IMG/VR virus record: IMGVR_UViG_3300042924_007028
Span: 1-38,230 of that record
DNA length: 38,230 bases
Reading direction: 5' to 3' (one strand)
From: a virus
This document shows positions 7,466 through 15,573 of the stretch, piece after piece. A program made the translations under genes and the position numbers. Every line of letters starts with the position of its first letter. The stretch's first letter is position 1. A model generated the notes under the pieces. It was not told where the DNA came from. It saw only the letters and a list, made by a program, of their open reading frames with translations, and made no database searches.

Positions 7466-7696
7466 ATGACGCTCAAAAAGTATCAAAATCCTGAAGGTGG
7501 TTTGAATGAGCGAGGCAGAGCAGCAGCTCGCGCCGAAGGTCACAACCTGAAAGCTCCGACCAAAGATGCGGACAATCCGCGTCACAAAAGTTTTTGCGAG
7601 CGCATGACTGGCATGAAACGTAAAATGACAGGTGCTGCCACTGCCGCCGATCCTGATAGTAGGATCAATAAATCTCTCAGGAAATGGGGTTGCTAA
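7466..7696 (+). CDS. Small conserved phage protein, DUF6321-like
   Basis: The product is 76 residues. ATG 7466 was chosen over an in-frame TTG at 7454 because GGGG (7456-7459) lies at a good distance. The sequence contains YQNPEGGLNERGRAAA, KAPTKDADNPRHKSFCERM and SRINKSLRKWGC. The combination NPEGGLN ... RxKSFCxRMxGM ... LRKW(G/D)C matches, from memory, a small family found in many phages and some large viruses. The two conserved cysteines (in KSFCERM and at the C-terminus) may bind metal or form a disulfide. The molecular function is unknown. Confidence 0.8.
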   Translation: MTLKKYQNPEGGLNERGRAAARAEGHNLKAPTKDADNPRHKSFCERMTGMKRKMTGAATAADPDSRINKSLRKWGC

Positions 7697-7697
7697 A

Positions 7698-8486
7698 ATG
7701 ACCGTTACAGCTTGGTCGATCACACAGTCTGGCCGTTATGAGCCATTTGAGCTTCAGGTGTCGCGCGGCCAGATCACTTGGCACGAGACGGTGTTTAAAT
7801 TTGGCCTCAACCTTGATGTTGGAACAACATTTGAAACAATATGGACCGGAAGCACACTGTACAGCTACCTTTCTGCGGCTTCTGTCCTAAAAATATCAAG
7901 TGCAAGCGCAGATGACGCATCAGGCGGAACTGGGGCAAGAAGTGTTGCTATTTACGGCCTTGACGCTAATTATAATGAGATCAGCGAGTCTGTTTTGTTA
8001 GATGGTCAAACGTCGGTCAATACTGGAAATAGTTACCTTCGTATTACAAGGATGTTTGTTACCACAGCGGGTTCTGGTGGGACGGCAGCAGGAATTATCT
8101 ATGCAGGAACCGGAACTGTAACTTCAGGTGTACCCGCCAATATTTATGCTCAGATTTTGGTTGGATACAATCAAACGGCAATGGCTCTTTGGACCGTTCC
8201 GTCTGGGTACACCGCTTATATGAGCGGATATACAATTTTGTCTGGCATCACCACAGCCAATACTGTTTTTACGGGAGCGTTGTTTATTCGTGAAAATGGC
8301 GGGGTATTCCGTCTTCAATCGAGCATCAAAGCGGGCAGCGGCGGTGGCCACGACCATACGTTTAATACTGCGCTGCGTATTCCGGAGAAAACAGATATTG
8401 AGTTACGTGCTGCGTCCAGTACAGCGGGAGCTTCTGCAACAGGCGAAATGCAGATCATCTACATAAAGAATGACGCCAGCATCTAA
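7698..8486 (+). CDS. Conserved beta-rich virion protein
   Basis: The product is 262 residues from ATG 7698, one base after the previous stop. It opens with TAWSITQSGRYEPFELQVSRGQITWHETVFKFG-type sequence, followed by GTGARSVAIYGLDANYNEISESV and VPSGYTAYMSGYTI. I recall this arrangement from a widespread but unnamed phage structural family that sits between capsid and adaptor genes. It has a beta-sandwich character and no catalytic motif. It may decorate the head or form part of the neck. A longer reading from a start at 7632 overlaps the previous gene and lacks a ribosome binding site, so it was not used. Confidence 0.75.
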   Translation: MTVTAWSITQSGRYEPFELQVSRGQITWHETVFKFGLNLDVGTTFETIWTGSTLYSYLSAASVLKISSASADDASGGTGARSVAIYGLDANYNEISESVLLDGQTSVNTGNSYLRITRMFVTTAGSGGTAAGIIYAGTGTVTSGVPANIYAQILVGYNQTAMALWTVPSGYTAYMSGYTILSGITTANTVFTGALFIRENGGVFRLQSSIKAGSGGGHDHTFNTALRIPEKTDIELRAASSTAGASATGEMQIIYIKNDASI

Positions 8487-8495
8487 GAGGGTCAG

Positions 8496-9215
8496 ATGAC
8501 AACGAGCGGCACATACGCATTCAATCCGTCGCTCGGTGAGTTGACGCTTTATGCGTTCAACCTCTGCGAGGTGCGGAACACGGCAATTGTTCAAGAGCAT
8601 ATGGAATCGGCCCGTATGGCCTCCAACATGGTTCTGAGCAATTGGTCGAACCGTGGCGTAAACCTTTGGTGCGTTGATCTTATCACGGAGCCGTTGATCG
8701 AGGGACAGTCGGTTTATACGGTTGATCAAAACACAGTCATGATTTTGGATGCTTACGTCCAGATTGACAATGGTGACGGCAATCCGATCGACCGCATCAT
8801 CCTCCCTATCAGCCGCAGTGAATATGCGTCCTACCCGAACAAAGAACAGCAAGGTTTCCCGACGACTTATTGGTTCGATCGGTTGATCTCGGCAAACCGT
8901 TCGACCGGATCGGCTGGACCTTCGGTCACCATTTGGCCTGTTCCGGACGGCACGAGCGCACAAAACCTGAAATATTATTGCGTCCGTCAAATTCAGGACA
9001 GCGCATTGACAAATGGTCAAACGGTCGAGATCCCCTATTTGTGGATGGAGGCATATGCCTACGCGCTCGCGCAGCGGCTCGCTATCATCTGGAACCCGCA
9101 GAAGGCAATGGTGCTGAAGCCATTGGCGGACGAGGCATATGCGGTTGCGGCGGAACAAAACGTCGAGCAAGCACAGCAGTACATCTCTCCAATGATTGCA
9201 GGGTACTTCAGGTGA
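8496..9215 (+). CDS. Head-tail adaptor, P22 gp4/SU10 adaptor-like (copy 1)
   Basis: The product is 239 residues from ATG 8496 (GAGGGT upstream). The N-terminal helical part (VQEHMESARMASNMVLSNWSN near 32-52) followed by a beta hairpin (EGQSVYTVDQ) and a C-terminal helical region (IPYLWMEAYAYALAQRLAIIW) fits the adaptor fold that forms a ring under the portal in short-tailed phages. The YTVDQNTVMILDAYV segment corresponds to the strand that follows the first helices. The last 4 bases overlap the next gene (GTGA). A second, diverged adaptor-like gene lies at 16605-17321. Confidence 0.75.
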   Translation: MTTSGTYAFNPSLGELTLYAFNLCEVRNTAIVQEHMESARMASNMVLSNWSNRGVNLWCVDLITEPLIEGQSVYTVDQNTVMILDAYVQIDNGDGNPIDRIILPISRSEYASYPNKEQQGFPTTYWFDRLISANRSTGSAGPSVTIWPVPDGTSAQNLKYYCVRQIQDSALTNGQTVEIPYLWMEAYAYALAQRLAIIWNPQKAMVLKPLADEAYAVAAEQNVEQAQQYISPMIAGYFR

Positions 9216-9937
9216 GACCTCATGGCCGCGCATCAGTATCGTCGAGAAGCCCTCAAGCGTTCGCAATTTGCGATCGTTGCGGCTTTTTGTACAATCATTC
9301 GCGGCTTCAATGGCAGTTCGACTTCGCTGGCGCGAGCCTGATCAACAAGCGGATCCTCGTTTGCAACTCTTGCAATGACACTCCGCAGAACCAACTCCGT
9401 GCGATTATTATTTCTGCGGATCCGGTTCCAATCCAGAACCCTCGTACGCAAGATTACGCCACGGCGGAAACCGACTTCATTACGATCTCGGAGGCAACGG
9501 TTTACGACCCATTCACGGGCATTCCGATCCCGACGACCACGAAAATCGTCAACGAGGATGGCACTTTTCCAAACACTCAAGTGCTCGGACCACCAATAGG
9601 GCTTGATCAAAACGCAATTATGCCGTTAAATGGAACCGTTGAGTACGGAGTGATTTTGTCTCCGTTGTCCGTTATATCGACAGGGACGCGCACCGTGACC
9701 ATGACATTTTCTTCAGCTCACGGATTGGCTACGGACGACCAAGTCGCTGTCAATGGGTTGTCCAACAATAACGCAGATGGTTTTTACAGCGTCACGGTGG
9801 GCTCGGCAACGCAGTTCTCCTATCAAGCAAACGTTGACATCGCGGCAGACAGCTTGCTTCAGTCAACAACGCTCGTGAAAACTGCGCTCGTTGGCCTCCC
9901 ATACAACTACGCTCAAATACCTCAGACGGGGATTTAA
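9212..9937 (+). CDS. Zinc-ribbon protein with C-terminal beta domain, GTG start
   Basis: The product is 241 residues. The start is GTG 9212, overlapping the previous TGA, because residues MRPHGRASVSSRSPQAFAI match the start I remember for this phage family; the ATG at 9222 is out of frame. Two CxxC pairs (CDRCG near 19-22 and CNSCND near 47-52) form a likely zinc ribbon, followed by a conserved PADPVPIQNPR-like region (here SADPVPIQNPR). Residues about 165-210 form a beta module (FSSAHGLATDDQVAVNGL) similar to modules in fibre proteins. The zinc ribbon may help bind a partner in the neck or DNA; the function is unknown. It is likely a virion protein by position. Confidence 0.75.
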   Translation: MRPHGRASVSSRSPQAFAICDRCGFLYNHSRLQWQFDFAGASLINKRILVCNSCNDTPQNQLRAIIISADPVPIQNPRTQDYATAETDFITISEATVYDPFTGIPIPTTTKIVNEDGTFPNTQVLGPPIGLDQNAIMPLNGTVEYGVILSPLSVISTGTRTVTMTFSSAHGLATDDQVAVNGLSNNNADGFYSVTVGSATQFSYQANVDIAADSLLQSTTLVKTALVGLPYNYAQIPQTGI

Positions 9938-9939
9938 TC

Positions 9940-12081
9940 ATGGCCAATATTACCATTCCAAATCTCCCGCAAGCGGTTTCGATCGACGGCGCTGAACAGC
10001 TTCTTGGGGTTCAATCCGGCACTTCGAAATCAATCACGACTGGTCAGATTGTAAGTTTAGCAAATGGTGGCGGAAGTCTTCCTTTTCCGGTTTCAATTGG
10101 CGGAACTGGCAACACCACGTTTGACAATTACGGCGTTTTGTACGGCGACGGGACGAACCCTATTGAGTCGATCACCCCTCCGACTGGCTCAAATTACGTC
10201 CTCGTCGCAAGTCCTGGGACAGTTCCGGCTTGGCAAGAAAACATTCCCGTCACAGCTGGCGTGAATAGCATCAGTTTTGGTTCGACTGGCCTGACGCCAA
10301 GCACTGCGACAGAAGGCATCGTCACGGTTGCGGGAACGCTTGTGGCGGCCAATGGAGGCACGGGTCAATCAAGCTACACGATCGGCGATTTGCTTTATGC
10401 TTCTAGCTCAACCGCGCTTTCAAAACTCGCGGACGTGGCAACTGGCAACGCGCTCATATCTGGTGGCGTAAGCACCGCTCCATTGTGGGGTAAAATTGGT
10501 TTAACAACTCATGTTTCTGGAATTCTTCCTGTTGCAAATGGTGGGACGGATGCGGCAACATTTACAGCCAACGGCGTTATTTATGGTAATACAACAAGCG
10601 CATTGGGCGTAACTGCGGCTGGTACAACAGGCCAAGTTCTTGTAGCAACAACAAGCGGCGCACCATCTTGGGGTGCAATTCCTTCTACTGCCGCTGTAAC
10701 TTCTATTACATTTGGCACAACAGGTCTTACGCCTAACACAGCAACAACTGGTGCTGTTACGGTTGATGGCACATTAGTCGCGGTAAACGGCGGCACGGGA
10801 CAATCATCTTATGCTGTTGGTGACTTGCTTTATGCATCCACAACAACGGCTCTTTCCAGATTAGCAGACGTAGCAACTGGCAACGCATTGATATCCGGTG
10901 GCGTAAACACTGCTCCTTCATGGGGTAAAATTGATCTTGCAACAGCAATTAGTGGTACTCTGCCAGTTGCCAACGGCGGCACAGGCGCAACGACCTCAAA
11001 CGCCGCTTTGACAAATTTGACAGAATTCACAAGCACCGCGACTGCGGCTGGCACGACCGTCCTGACCAACACAAGCACATACTTCCAGTTCTTCACGGGA
11101 ACGCTCACGGAAACGATCACGTTGCCTGTGACAAGCACTTTGGGGACTGGTTGGACGTTTCACATTGTCAACAACAGCACTGGCAATTTGACGGTCAATT
11201 CATCTGGCGCGAACCTTGTCATTACGGTTCTCCCTGGCACGACCGTAATGTGCACATGCATTGGAACTGCATTAACAACTGCCGCTGACTGGGAAGCGGG
11301 TTACACCGACTTCACCACCGCGACAGGAACGGGATCGGTTGTTCTTTCTGCAAGCCCAACGTTGACGGGAACGACAACTGCGACGACATTGAGCGCAACA
11401 ACCCTCACAGCGACTGCGGGTGCTGGGTTTCAGAACATGGTTGTTTTAACATCTGGAGCCTCTTGGTCATTACCTGCGGCACTTCAAGTCACGGGCGCAA
11501 AATTTAAAATTACTGTTATTGGCGGTGGCGGCGGCGGCGGCGGCAATCCGGCGACTGCCGCAACTTCAGGTGCGGGGGGTGGCGGCGGTGGGCTTCTCGT
11601 TGCTTATTTGACTTACGTTTCGGGGCAAAATTCTGTTACAACGTCATTTGGTGCCGCAGGGGCCGGAGCATCAAACACTGCAGGCACAGCGGGTGGTGCA
11701 ACAACTGCGACTTATAACTCACTGACATATATTGGGAGTGGCGGTAGTGGAGGCGCAATTGGCGCGACTGCGGCAGGTGGCGCAGGTGGCGCATCAAACA
11801 CAGGCACTGGAACTGCAACTATTAATTACTCTGGGCAAAATGGCGGTAGTGCAGGAACAACGACAGCAGTTGCGGGTGTTACATATATTGATAATTCTGG
11901 CGGCGGCACAGGTTTTAGTTGGGGTCTTGGAGGAAGAATGCCATTTGCTGGGGCAACAGGCTCTGCGGGAACGGCAGGAACAGGATACGGCGGTGGCGGT
12001 TCTGGTTCCACGGCGGGTTCAACGGCAACGGCTCGTGCGGGTGGAAACGGGTCGGCTGGTGCAATTATCATTGAATACTGA
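9940..12081 (+). CDS. Large tail-fibre/adhesin with internal repeats and polyglycine C-terminus
   Basis: The product is 713 residues. The N-terminus (ITIPNLPQAVSIDGAEQLLGVQ) resembles a virion-attachment segment of fibres. The shaft has repeated ANGGTGQSSY, DLLYAS and ALISGGV units, with a duplicated block near residues 110-205 and 255-350. A triplex-like beta region with FFTGTLTETITLPVTS follows. From about residue 505 the chain is Gly rich with GGGGGGGG-type runs and ends in AGAIIIEY, like Gly-rich phage adhesin tips that may use polyglycine helices. It probably recognises the host surface. No enzyme motif is apparent. It lies directly after the zinc-ribbon gene. Confidence 0.8.
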   Translation: MANITIPNLPQAVSIDGAEQLLGVQSGTSKSITTGQIVSLANGGGSLPFPVSIGGTGNTTFDNYGVLYGDGTNPIESITPPTGSNYVLVASPGTVPAWQENIPVTAGVNSISFGSTGLTPSTATEGIVTVAGTLVAANGGTGQSSYTIGDLLYASSSTALSKLADVATGNALISGGVSTAPLWGKIGLTTHVSGILPVANGGTDAATFTANGVIYGNTTSALGVTAAGTTGQVLVATTSGAPSWGAIPSTAAVTSITFGTTGLTPNTATTGAVTVDGTLVAVNGGTGQSSYAVGDLLYASTTTALSRLADVATGNALISGGVNTAPSWGKIDLATAISGTLPVANGGTGATTSNAALTNLTEFTSTATAAGTTVLTNTSTYFQFFTGTLTETITLPVTSTLGTGWTFHIVNNSTGNLTVNSSGANLVITVLPGTTVMCTCIGTALTTAADWEAGYTDFTTATGTGSVVLSASPTLTGTTTATTLSATTLTATAGAGFQNMVVLTSGASWSLPAALQVTGAKFKITVIGGGGGGGGNPATAATSGAGGGGGGLLVAYLTYVSGQNSVTTSFGAAGAGASNTAGTAGGATTATYNSLTYIGSGGSGGAIGATAAGGAGGASNTGTGTATINYSGQNGGSAGTTTAVAGVTYIDNSGGGTGFSWGLGGRMPFAGATGSAGTAGTGYGGGGSGSTAGSTATARAGGNGSAGAIIIEY
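10267..10980 (+). repeat. Duplicated fibre shaft unit, about 435-nt period
   Basis: Codons near 10267 (NSISFGSTGLTPSTAT) and near 10702 (SITFGTTGLTPNTAT) begin two homologous blocks of about 95 residues; LADVATGNALISGGV is identical in both. The DNA has diverged more than the protein, so this is an old duplication under selection rather than a recent copy. Confidence 0.75.
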
Positions 12082-12092
12082 TTGGGAAAATC

Positions 12093-12476
12093 ATGACAAT
12101 CTCGTACATCTGGACGATCAACTCAATGGAATCCTACCCTCAAGCCGAGGGTCAGACGGACGTTGTTGTGAAGGTCAATTATTCATGCGCGGCGACCGAC
12201 GGGACATTCTCGGCGGCGGTTGCGGGAATGACCAACCTGAAGCTCGACCCAGACGCCCCATACACCCCCTACGCTGACCTCACTGAGGATCAGGTCGTGG
12301 GTTGGGTGAAGGAAGTCCTCGGGCCAGAGGGTGTTCAGGAACGCCAGAACGCCGCCGAACAGACGTTGGCTTATCGGTTTTATCACCCCGTCACTCTGCC
12401 AAATCCTTGGAGCGTTGTTGCACCGGAGGTTGTTGCGCCGGAGGTTGTTGCGCCGCCGGAGGAGATTGTTGAATGA
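12093..12476 (+). CDS. Fibre-associated conserved protein with PEVVA repeats
   Basis: The product is 127 residues from ATG 12093 (GGGAAAA upstream). The N-terminal part has ISYIWTINSMESYPQ and VVKVNYSCAATDGTFS, and the middle DLTEDQVVGWVKEVLG; together these match, from memory, small proteins that follow tail-fibre genes in other phages, though their role (fibre chaperone or virion part) is not established here. The C-terminus ends in a tandem APEVV repeat encoded by about three copies of a 15-base unit. The stop overlaps the next start as ATGA. Confidence 0.75.
   Translation: MTISYIWTINSMESYPQAEGQTDVVVKVNYSCAATDGTFSAAVAGMTNLKLDPDAPYTPYADLTEDQVVGWVKEVLGPEGVQERQNAAEQTLAYRFYHPVTLPNPWSVVAPEVVAPEVVAPPEEIVE
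12414..12455 (+). repeat. 15-nt tandem repeat encoding VVAPE
   Basis: The units at 12414-12428, 12429-12443 and 12444 onward read GTTGTTGC(A/G)CCGGAG, with the last unit carrying an extra codon. Short in-frame repeats like this are prone to length changes and give a flexible acidic tail. Confidence 0.8.
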
Positions 12477-12712
12477 CCATTGACCTTCAATTCATCGCAA
12501 ACCTTGCCGCGATTGTGGTGTTCGGAGTGATTGGGTATTTTTACCGCCAGTTGGTGAATGATATCCAAAAGCTCTCGTCCACGATCAATGACATGAAGGT
12601 TGACATGCCAACGAGCTACGTTCGGAAGGACGAGCTTTCTGTTCACTTGAACCGCATTGAAAACATGTTGAACAAGATTTTCGATAAGCTCGACAACAAG
12701 GTGGATAAATAA
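12473..12712 (+). CDS. Small membrane protein with coiled coil (holin-accessory or XhlA-like layout)
   Basis: The product is 79 residues and its ATG overlaps the preceding TGA. There is one membrane segment near residues 7-24 (FIANLAAIVVFGVIGYFY), then a coiled-coil-type region (LVNDIQKLSSTIND ... LSVHLNRIENMLNKIFDKLD). This single-TM plus coiled-coil layout is seen in phage lysis accessory proteins and some inner-membrane spanins, but no signature proves it. It lies between two fibre-like genes, ahead of the main lysis cassette. Confidence 0.7.
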   Translation: MTIDLQFIANLAAIVVFGVIGYFYRQLVNDIQKLSSTINDMKVDMPTSYVRKDELSVHLNRIENMLNKIFDKLDNKVDK

Positions 12713-12713
12713 C

Positions 12714-13958
12714 ATGGCCATTTCATACACCTCAAACAAAAACATTCAGGTTCCGGCTCTGAACGACCTGAACTGGAACGTTCCGCTCAATGCGAACTTC
12801 AATGAATTGGACCAACTTGCGGGATCTTCTTTCCCGATTTCCATTGGCGTTGGCTCAACGGTTGCTTTAACAAGTTCGACTGCCGCAGTTTCAAGCGTTT
12901 ATTGGTACTCCGCGCAACAGCTTGTGGTCACTTCGACAGGCACTTTGACCTCGAGCCCAGTGATCACCCTTCCTGCGAACATAACTGGCTCAGGCACGAT
13001 GGGCGGGTCGTGGATTGTCATCAATGATATTTCGACCGCTGATGCAAGAACCGCAAATGTAATATCGTCGCTTCCGGCATCTGGGGCTGTAAATTTCACA
13101 GTAACCACTGCCCCAGTGAACGGCACCATTGTTATCCTCACAACGACAGGCAAACTTCCTGGCGGGTTCCAAGAAAATGTTGAATATTATGCTGTGAACC
13201 GGACAGCAACAACGTTTCAGCTTTCGGCGACTTACGGCGGAACGGCAATAACTTCGACCGAAACATCGACATATGTTGGAACCCCGACGGCAACATATTA
13301 TTATGCGCTCACTGTTCGCCCTGCATCCGGCGCGGCAGGGACAGGAGCTGTTATTGATAATTCAAGACAGGGTGTTATTTATTACAATGGCACAACAGTA
13401 GAATACGCGGATACGGCTGTGTTGACTCAACTCGATACGATCAGCGGCGCGTTCACCGTCACTGGCCCGACGACGCTTAATGGTCCGGTTGAAATTGGAG
13501 ACAATGGCGGTCTGACAATTGCTGCAACCGCATTCCCTGATTTGACCCTTGGAAGCATTGTTGAAAAAGGTAATTACGACACAACCACAGGTTGGGACTC
13601 TTCGGTTGGTTACGACGTTTTAACTCAAACCGTTTGGTATAACTCCGCTTCATCAACAAGTACTTTTACTGTTAACATTTGCGGAAATAGCACTTTAATT
13701 CCGTTATCTCAAATTCTTACGAGTACTGGGGACACAATAACTTGTGTTTATATTATTAATTGCGTAAATGCGGCACATTATTGCACCTCGGTGGAGGTTG
13801 ACGGCACAACAACGAACGTAACCACTTGGTGGCAAAATGGAGCACCGCCAACTGCGGGAATTTCAGGTTTTCGAAATGTTTATACGTTTACTGTTATGAG
13901 AATAGGATCCGCACCATCATATGGAATTTTTGCAAGCCTTGTAGCATTTGATACATAG
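12714..13958 (+). CDS. Tail-fibre-like protein with Ig-like module
   Basis: The product is 414 residues from ATG 12714. The N-terminal YTSNKNIQVPALNDLNWN and LNANFNELDQLAGS resemble the virion-anchoring start of phage fibres. Residues about 125-200 contain a module with LPGGFQENVEYYAVN followed by ATTFQLSATYGGTAI, matching modules in the gp10-like hub. A shaft-like region (VLTQLDTISGAFTVTGPTTLNGPVEIGDNGG) leads to a C-terminal beta domain of about 140 residues. Together with the next gene it may provide receptor binding. The function is inferred from layout. Confidence 0.75.
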   Translation: MAISYTSNKNIQVPALNDLNWNVPLNANFNELDQLAGSSFPISIGVGSTVALTSSTAAVSSVYWYSAQQLVVTSTGTLTSSPVITLPANITGSGTMGGSWIVINDISTADARTANVISSLPASGAVNFTVTTAPVNGTIVILTTTGKLPGGFQENVEYYAVNRTATTFQLSATYGGTAITSTETSTYVGTPTATYYYALTVRPASGAAGTGAVIDNSRQGVIYYNGTTVEYADTAVLTQLDTISGAFTVTGPTTLNGPVEIGDNGGLTIAATAFPDLTLGSIVEKGNYDTTTGWDSSVGYDVLTQTVWYNSASSTSTFTVNICGNSTLIPLSQILTSTGDTITCVYIINCVNAAHYCTSVEVDGTTTNVTTWWQNGAPPTAGISGFRNVYTFTVMRIGSAPSYGIFASLVAFDT

Positions 13959-13967
13959 GGGATATTT

Positions 13968-14672
13968 ATGCCAGTCATTGCAACATTTGCTGCGGCTTCT
14001 GCGAGGGGGTTTGGGACAGGATCCGATAATCGATTTTTTTATGAAATCATCGGTTATTCTTCAACATCAACTGCGCTTTTTACTTTTGCAGGGTCTGATT
14101 GGAAACCAAGCGAAAATTTTGCGTATTACGGGATGCTTGTTGGGACGCAAAGCACTGGCAGAACTTTTTCAAGCGTAACTTTTGATGGGTCTCCAGGCTA
14201 TCTTAATATTGGCGGTCAAGACAATTCTAGCGGTGAAGCAAAAGTCCTTGGTTTAGGTTCATTAAGTTTAGGGCAATCTCCCTCCGACCAAAGTGGTCTT
14301 TTGAATGTTGCTTCTGGTGGTCTTTCAAGCAGATCAAATTTTCTTTTTAGAGTCATAGGCGGGTATTCACAACCGACTGTTCACTATTCTAGTATCATTT
14401 CGCATGGTTCTTTTCCTTACACGTATAATATTCCAGATTGCAAAATTGGCGATATTGTATTTTTGTGTGCGGCAGTAAGAACAAGTGGTTCAGGAACTTC
14501 AAATGCAAGTGCAACAAATATGACTTTGTATCGGCAAGGCGGCCCTGGAAATAACGGCATGACAGTTTACGCCGCTTACGTCACAACAGATGGTACATTT
14601 ACCACAACCATTACTTGCACAAATCAGTATCAACAATGGATTTGGGGTATTGTGGTTTTAAGGGCGAGTTAA
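13968..14672 (+). CDS. Putative receptor-binding or fibre-tip protein
   Basis: The product is 234 residues from ATG 13968. It is rich in Ser, Thr, Gly and aromatic residues with few charges, as in surface adhesins. It opens with PVIATFAAASARGFGTGSDN and ends with WGIVVLRAS, a compact beta-rich form. Short AT-rich stretches distinguish it slightly from neighbours, which may reflect exchange of receptor-binding genes, though this is only an impression. No family is recognised. The stop codon shares a base with the next start region. Confidence 0.65.
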   Translation: MPVIATFAAASARGFGTGSDNRFFYEIIGYSSTSTALFTFAGSDWKPSENFAYYGMLVGTQSTGRTFSSVTFDGSPGYLNIGGQDNSSGEAKVLGLGSLSLGQSPSDQSGLLNVASGGLSSRSNFLFRVIGGYSQPTVHYSSIISHGSFPYTYNIPDCKIGDIVFLCAAVRTSGSGTSNASATNMTLYRQGGPGNNGMTVYAAYVTTDGTFTTTITCTNQYQQWIWGIVVLRAS

Positions 14673-15140
14673 ATGGATCCTTTTACGCTCCTCGCTGGCG
14701 CAACGGCCCTCTATAATGGAATCAAGTCAGCGACCGACGCTGGCCACGAAGCCATCGACGTGGTGGAGCGCGTGGGTAGTTTGTTTGCGAGGATTGCGCA
14801 GATCACGCAATTAACTTCTGGGCAAAAAAAGAAGTTTTTCCAAAGCCAAGCGGAATACGAGGCTGAAGCAATCAAGTTGTACGCTTTGCGGGCTAAGGCG
14901 CAACAATTGCAGCTCGACACCAAGAACCTGTTTGTCGGAGCTTACGGGCAGACAGCCTGGACTTCTATTCAGAAGGAAGTGACGGAAATGCGTAAAGAGG
15001 CCGTGCGTCAGGCCGCTGCCGCGCAGAAGGAAGCCGAGGAACGCCGCGCTGAACTTATTTTGGGTGCGTGGATGTTTTTGGGCGTCATTGTCATGGCTCT
15101 CGGTCTTGCACTTTTTGTTTATCTGACGGCGCACAAATGA
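14673..15140 (+). CDS. Coiled-coil protein with C-terminal membrane anchor, first gene of the lysis cassette
   Basis: The product is 155 residues from ATG 14673, immediately after the previous stop. It opens with DPFTLLAGATALYNGIKSA, has ITQLTSGQKKKFFQSQAEYE and a helical coiled-coil region (residues about 60-125), and ends with one membrane segment (about 128-151, AWMFLGVIVMALGLALFVYL). I recall close relatives as uncharacterised proteins in other phage lysis or tail regions. The C-terminal anchor differs from i-spanins, which are anchored N-terminally. The stop overlaps the lipoprotein start (ATGA), implying coupled translation. Confidence 0.75.
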   Translation: MDPFTLLAGATALYNGIKSATDAGHEAIDVVERVGSLFARIAQITQLTSGQKKKFFQSQAEYEAEAIKLYALRAKAQQLQLDTKNLFVGAYGQTAWTSIQKEVTEMRKEAVRQAAAAQKEAEERRAELILGAWMFLGVIVMALGLALFVYLTAHK

Positions 15141-15319
15141 AATACCTGATGGCAATTGCAGTTTTAGTTTTGGCGGGATGCGAAGACCGCTATCGTTACC
15201 CATGCCAAGATCCGAAGAACTGGGACGCACCTGAATGCAATCCGCCCATCTGCACCGCATCCGGAACCTGTTCCGCCGACACTCTGAAACAAAACCCTTG
15301 CGGAGCCGTAGCGCGATGA
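15137..15319 (+). CDS. Cys-rich lipoprotein, lysis-associated (possible o-spanin-like)
   Basis: The product is 60 residues from ATG 15137, overlapping the previous stop. The N-terminus is a lipoprotein signal with a lipobox LAGC (Cys15). The mature part EDRYRYPCQDPKNW ... PPICTASGTC has five further cysteines. This small CEDRYRYPCQDP protein family is, from memory, common in phages of Gram-negative hosts. Its lipidation and position next to membrane proteins suggest an outer-membrane spanin-like role, but it lacks the Pro-rich stretch typical of Rz1. The gene is shorter than many ORF finders report because a longer reading starts inside the preceding gene. Confidence 0.75.
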   Translation: MKYLMAIAVLVLAGCEDRYRYPCQDPKNWDAPECNPPICTASGTCSADTLKQNPCGAVAR

Positions 15320-15573
15320 GGATCAAGGAAGACGAACTCCACGCCCTCTTGCAGTTTATCATTGGCATCAGCTTGTGCCTGACCTTAACCGGAACCGTTT
15401 TCGCAGTGCTATACAGCCTGATTTTTGTGGTTCAGCCAATTGACGGGCAAGCACCAAACGACCAAGAGTTTTTCAAGTTGATTGCTCCAATTGCGACGTT
15501 CCTGACAGGCACGCTGTCGGGAATCATGTTAGGTTCTAAATCAAACGGAGGTAAGGACGATGGATCTGCTTAA
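15316..15573 (+). CDS. Two-TM small membrane protein, holin-like
   Basis: The product is 85 residues. ATG 15316 overlaps the lipoprotein stop (ATGA). Membrane segments lie at about 11-39 (IIGISLCLTLTGTVFAVLYSLIFVV) in parts and 54-75 (LIAPIATFLTGTLSGIMLGS), with a charged start and a Gly/Lys/Asp tail. Size and topology fit a class II holin or antiholin. Together with the 3-TM holin downstream, two holin-type proteins occur in the same cassette, as in holin/antiholin pairs. The 3' end overlaps the next gene by 14 bases. Confidence 0.7.
   Translation: MRIKEDELHALLQFIIGISLCLTLTGTVFAVLYSLIFVVQPIDGQAPNDQEFFKLIAPIATFLTGTLSGIMLGSKSNGGKDDGSA

Noticed and set aside
8403-9266. 287-residue minus-strand reading frame opposite adaptor 1
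   Set aside because: Antisense shadow of a recognised adaptor gene; no ribosome binding site and no recognisable domain.
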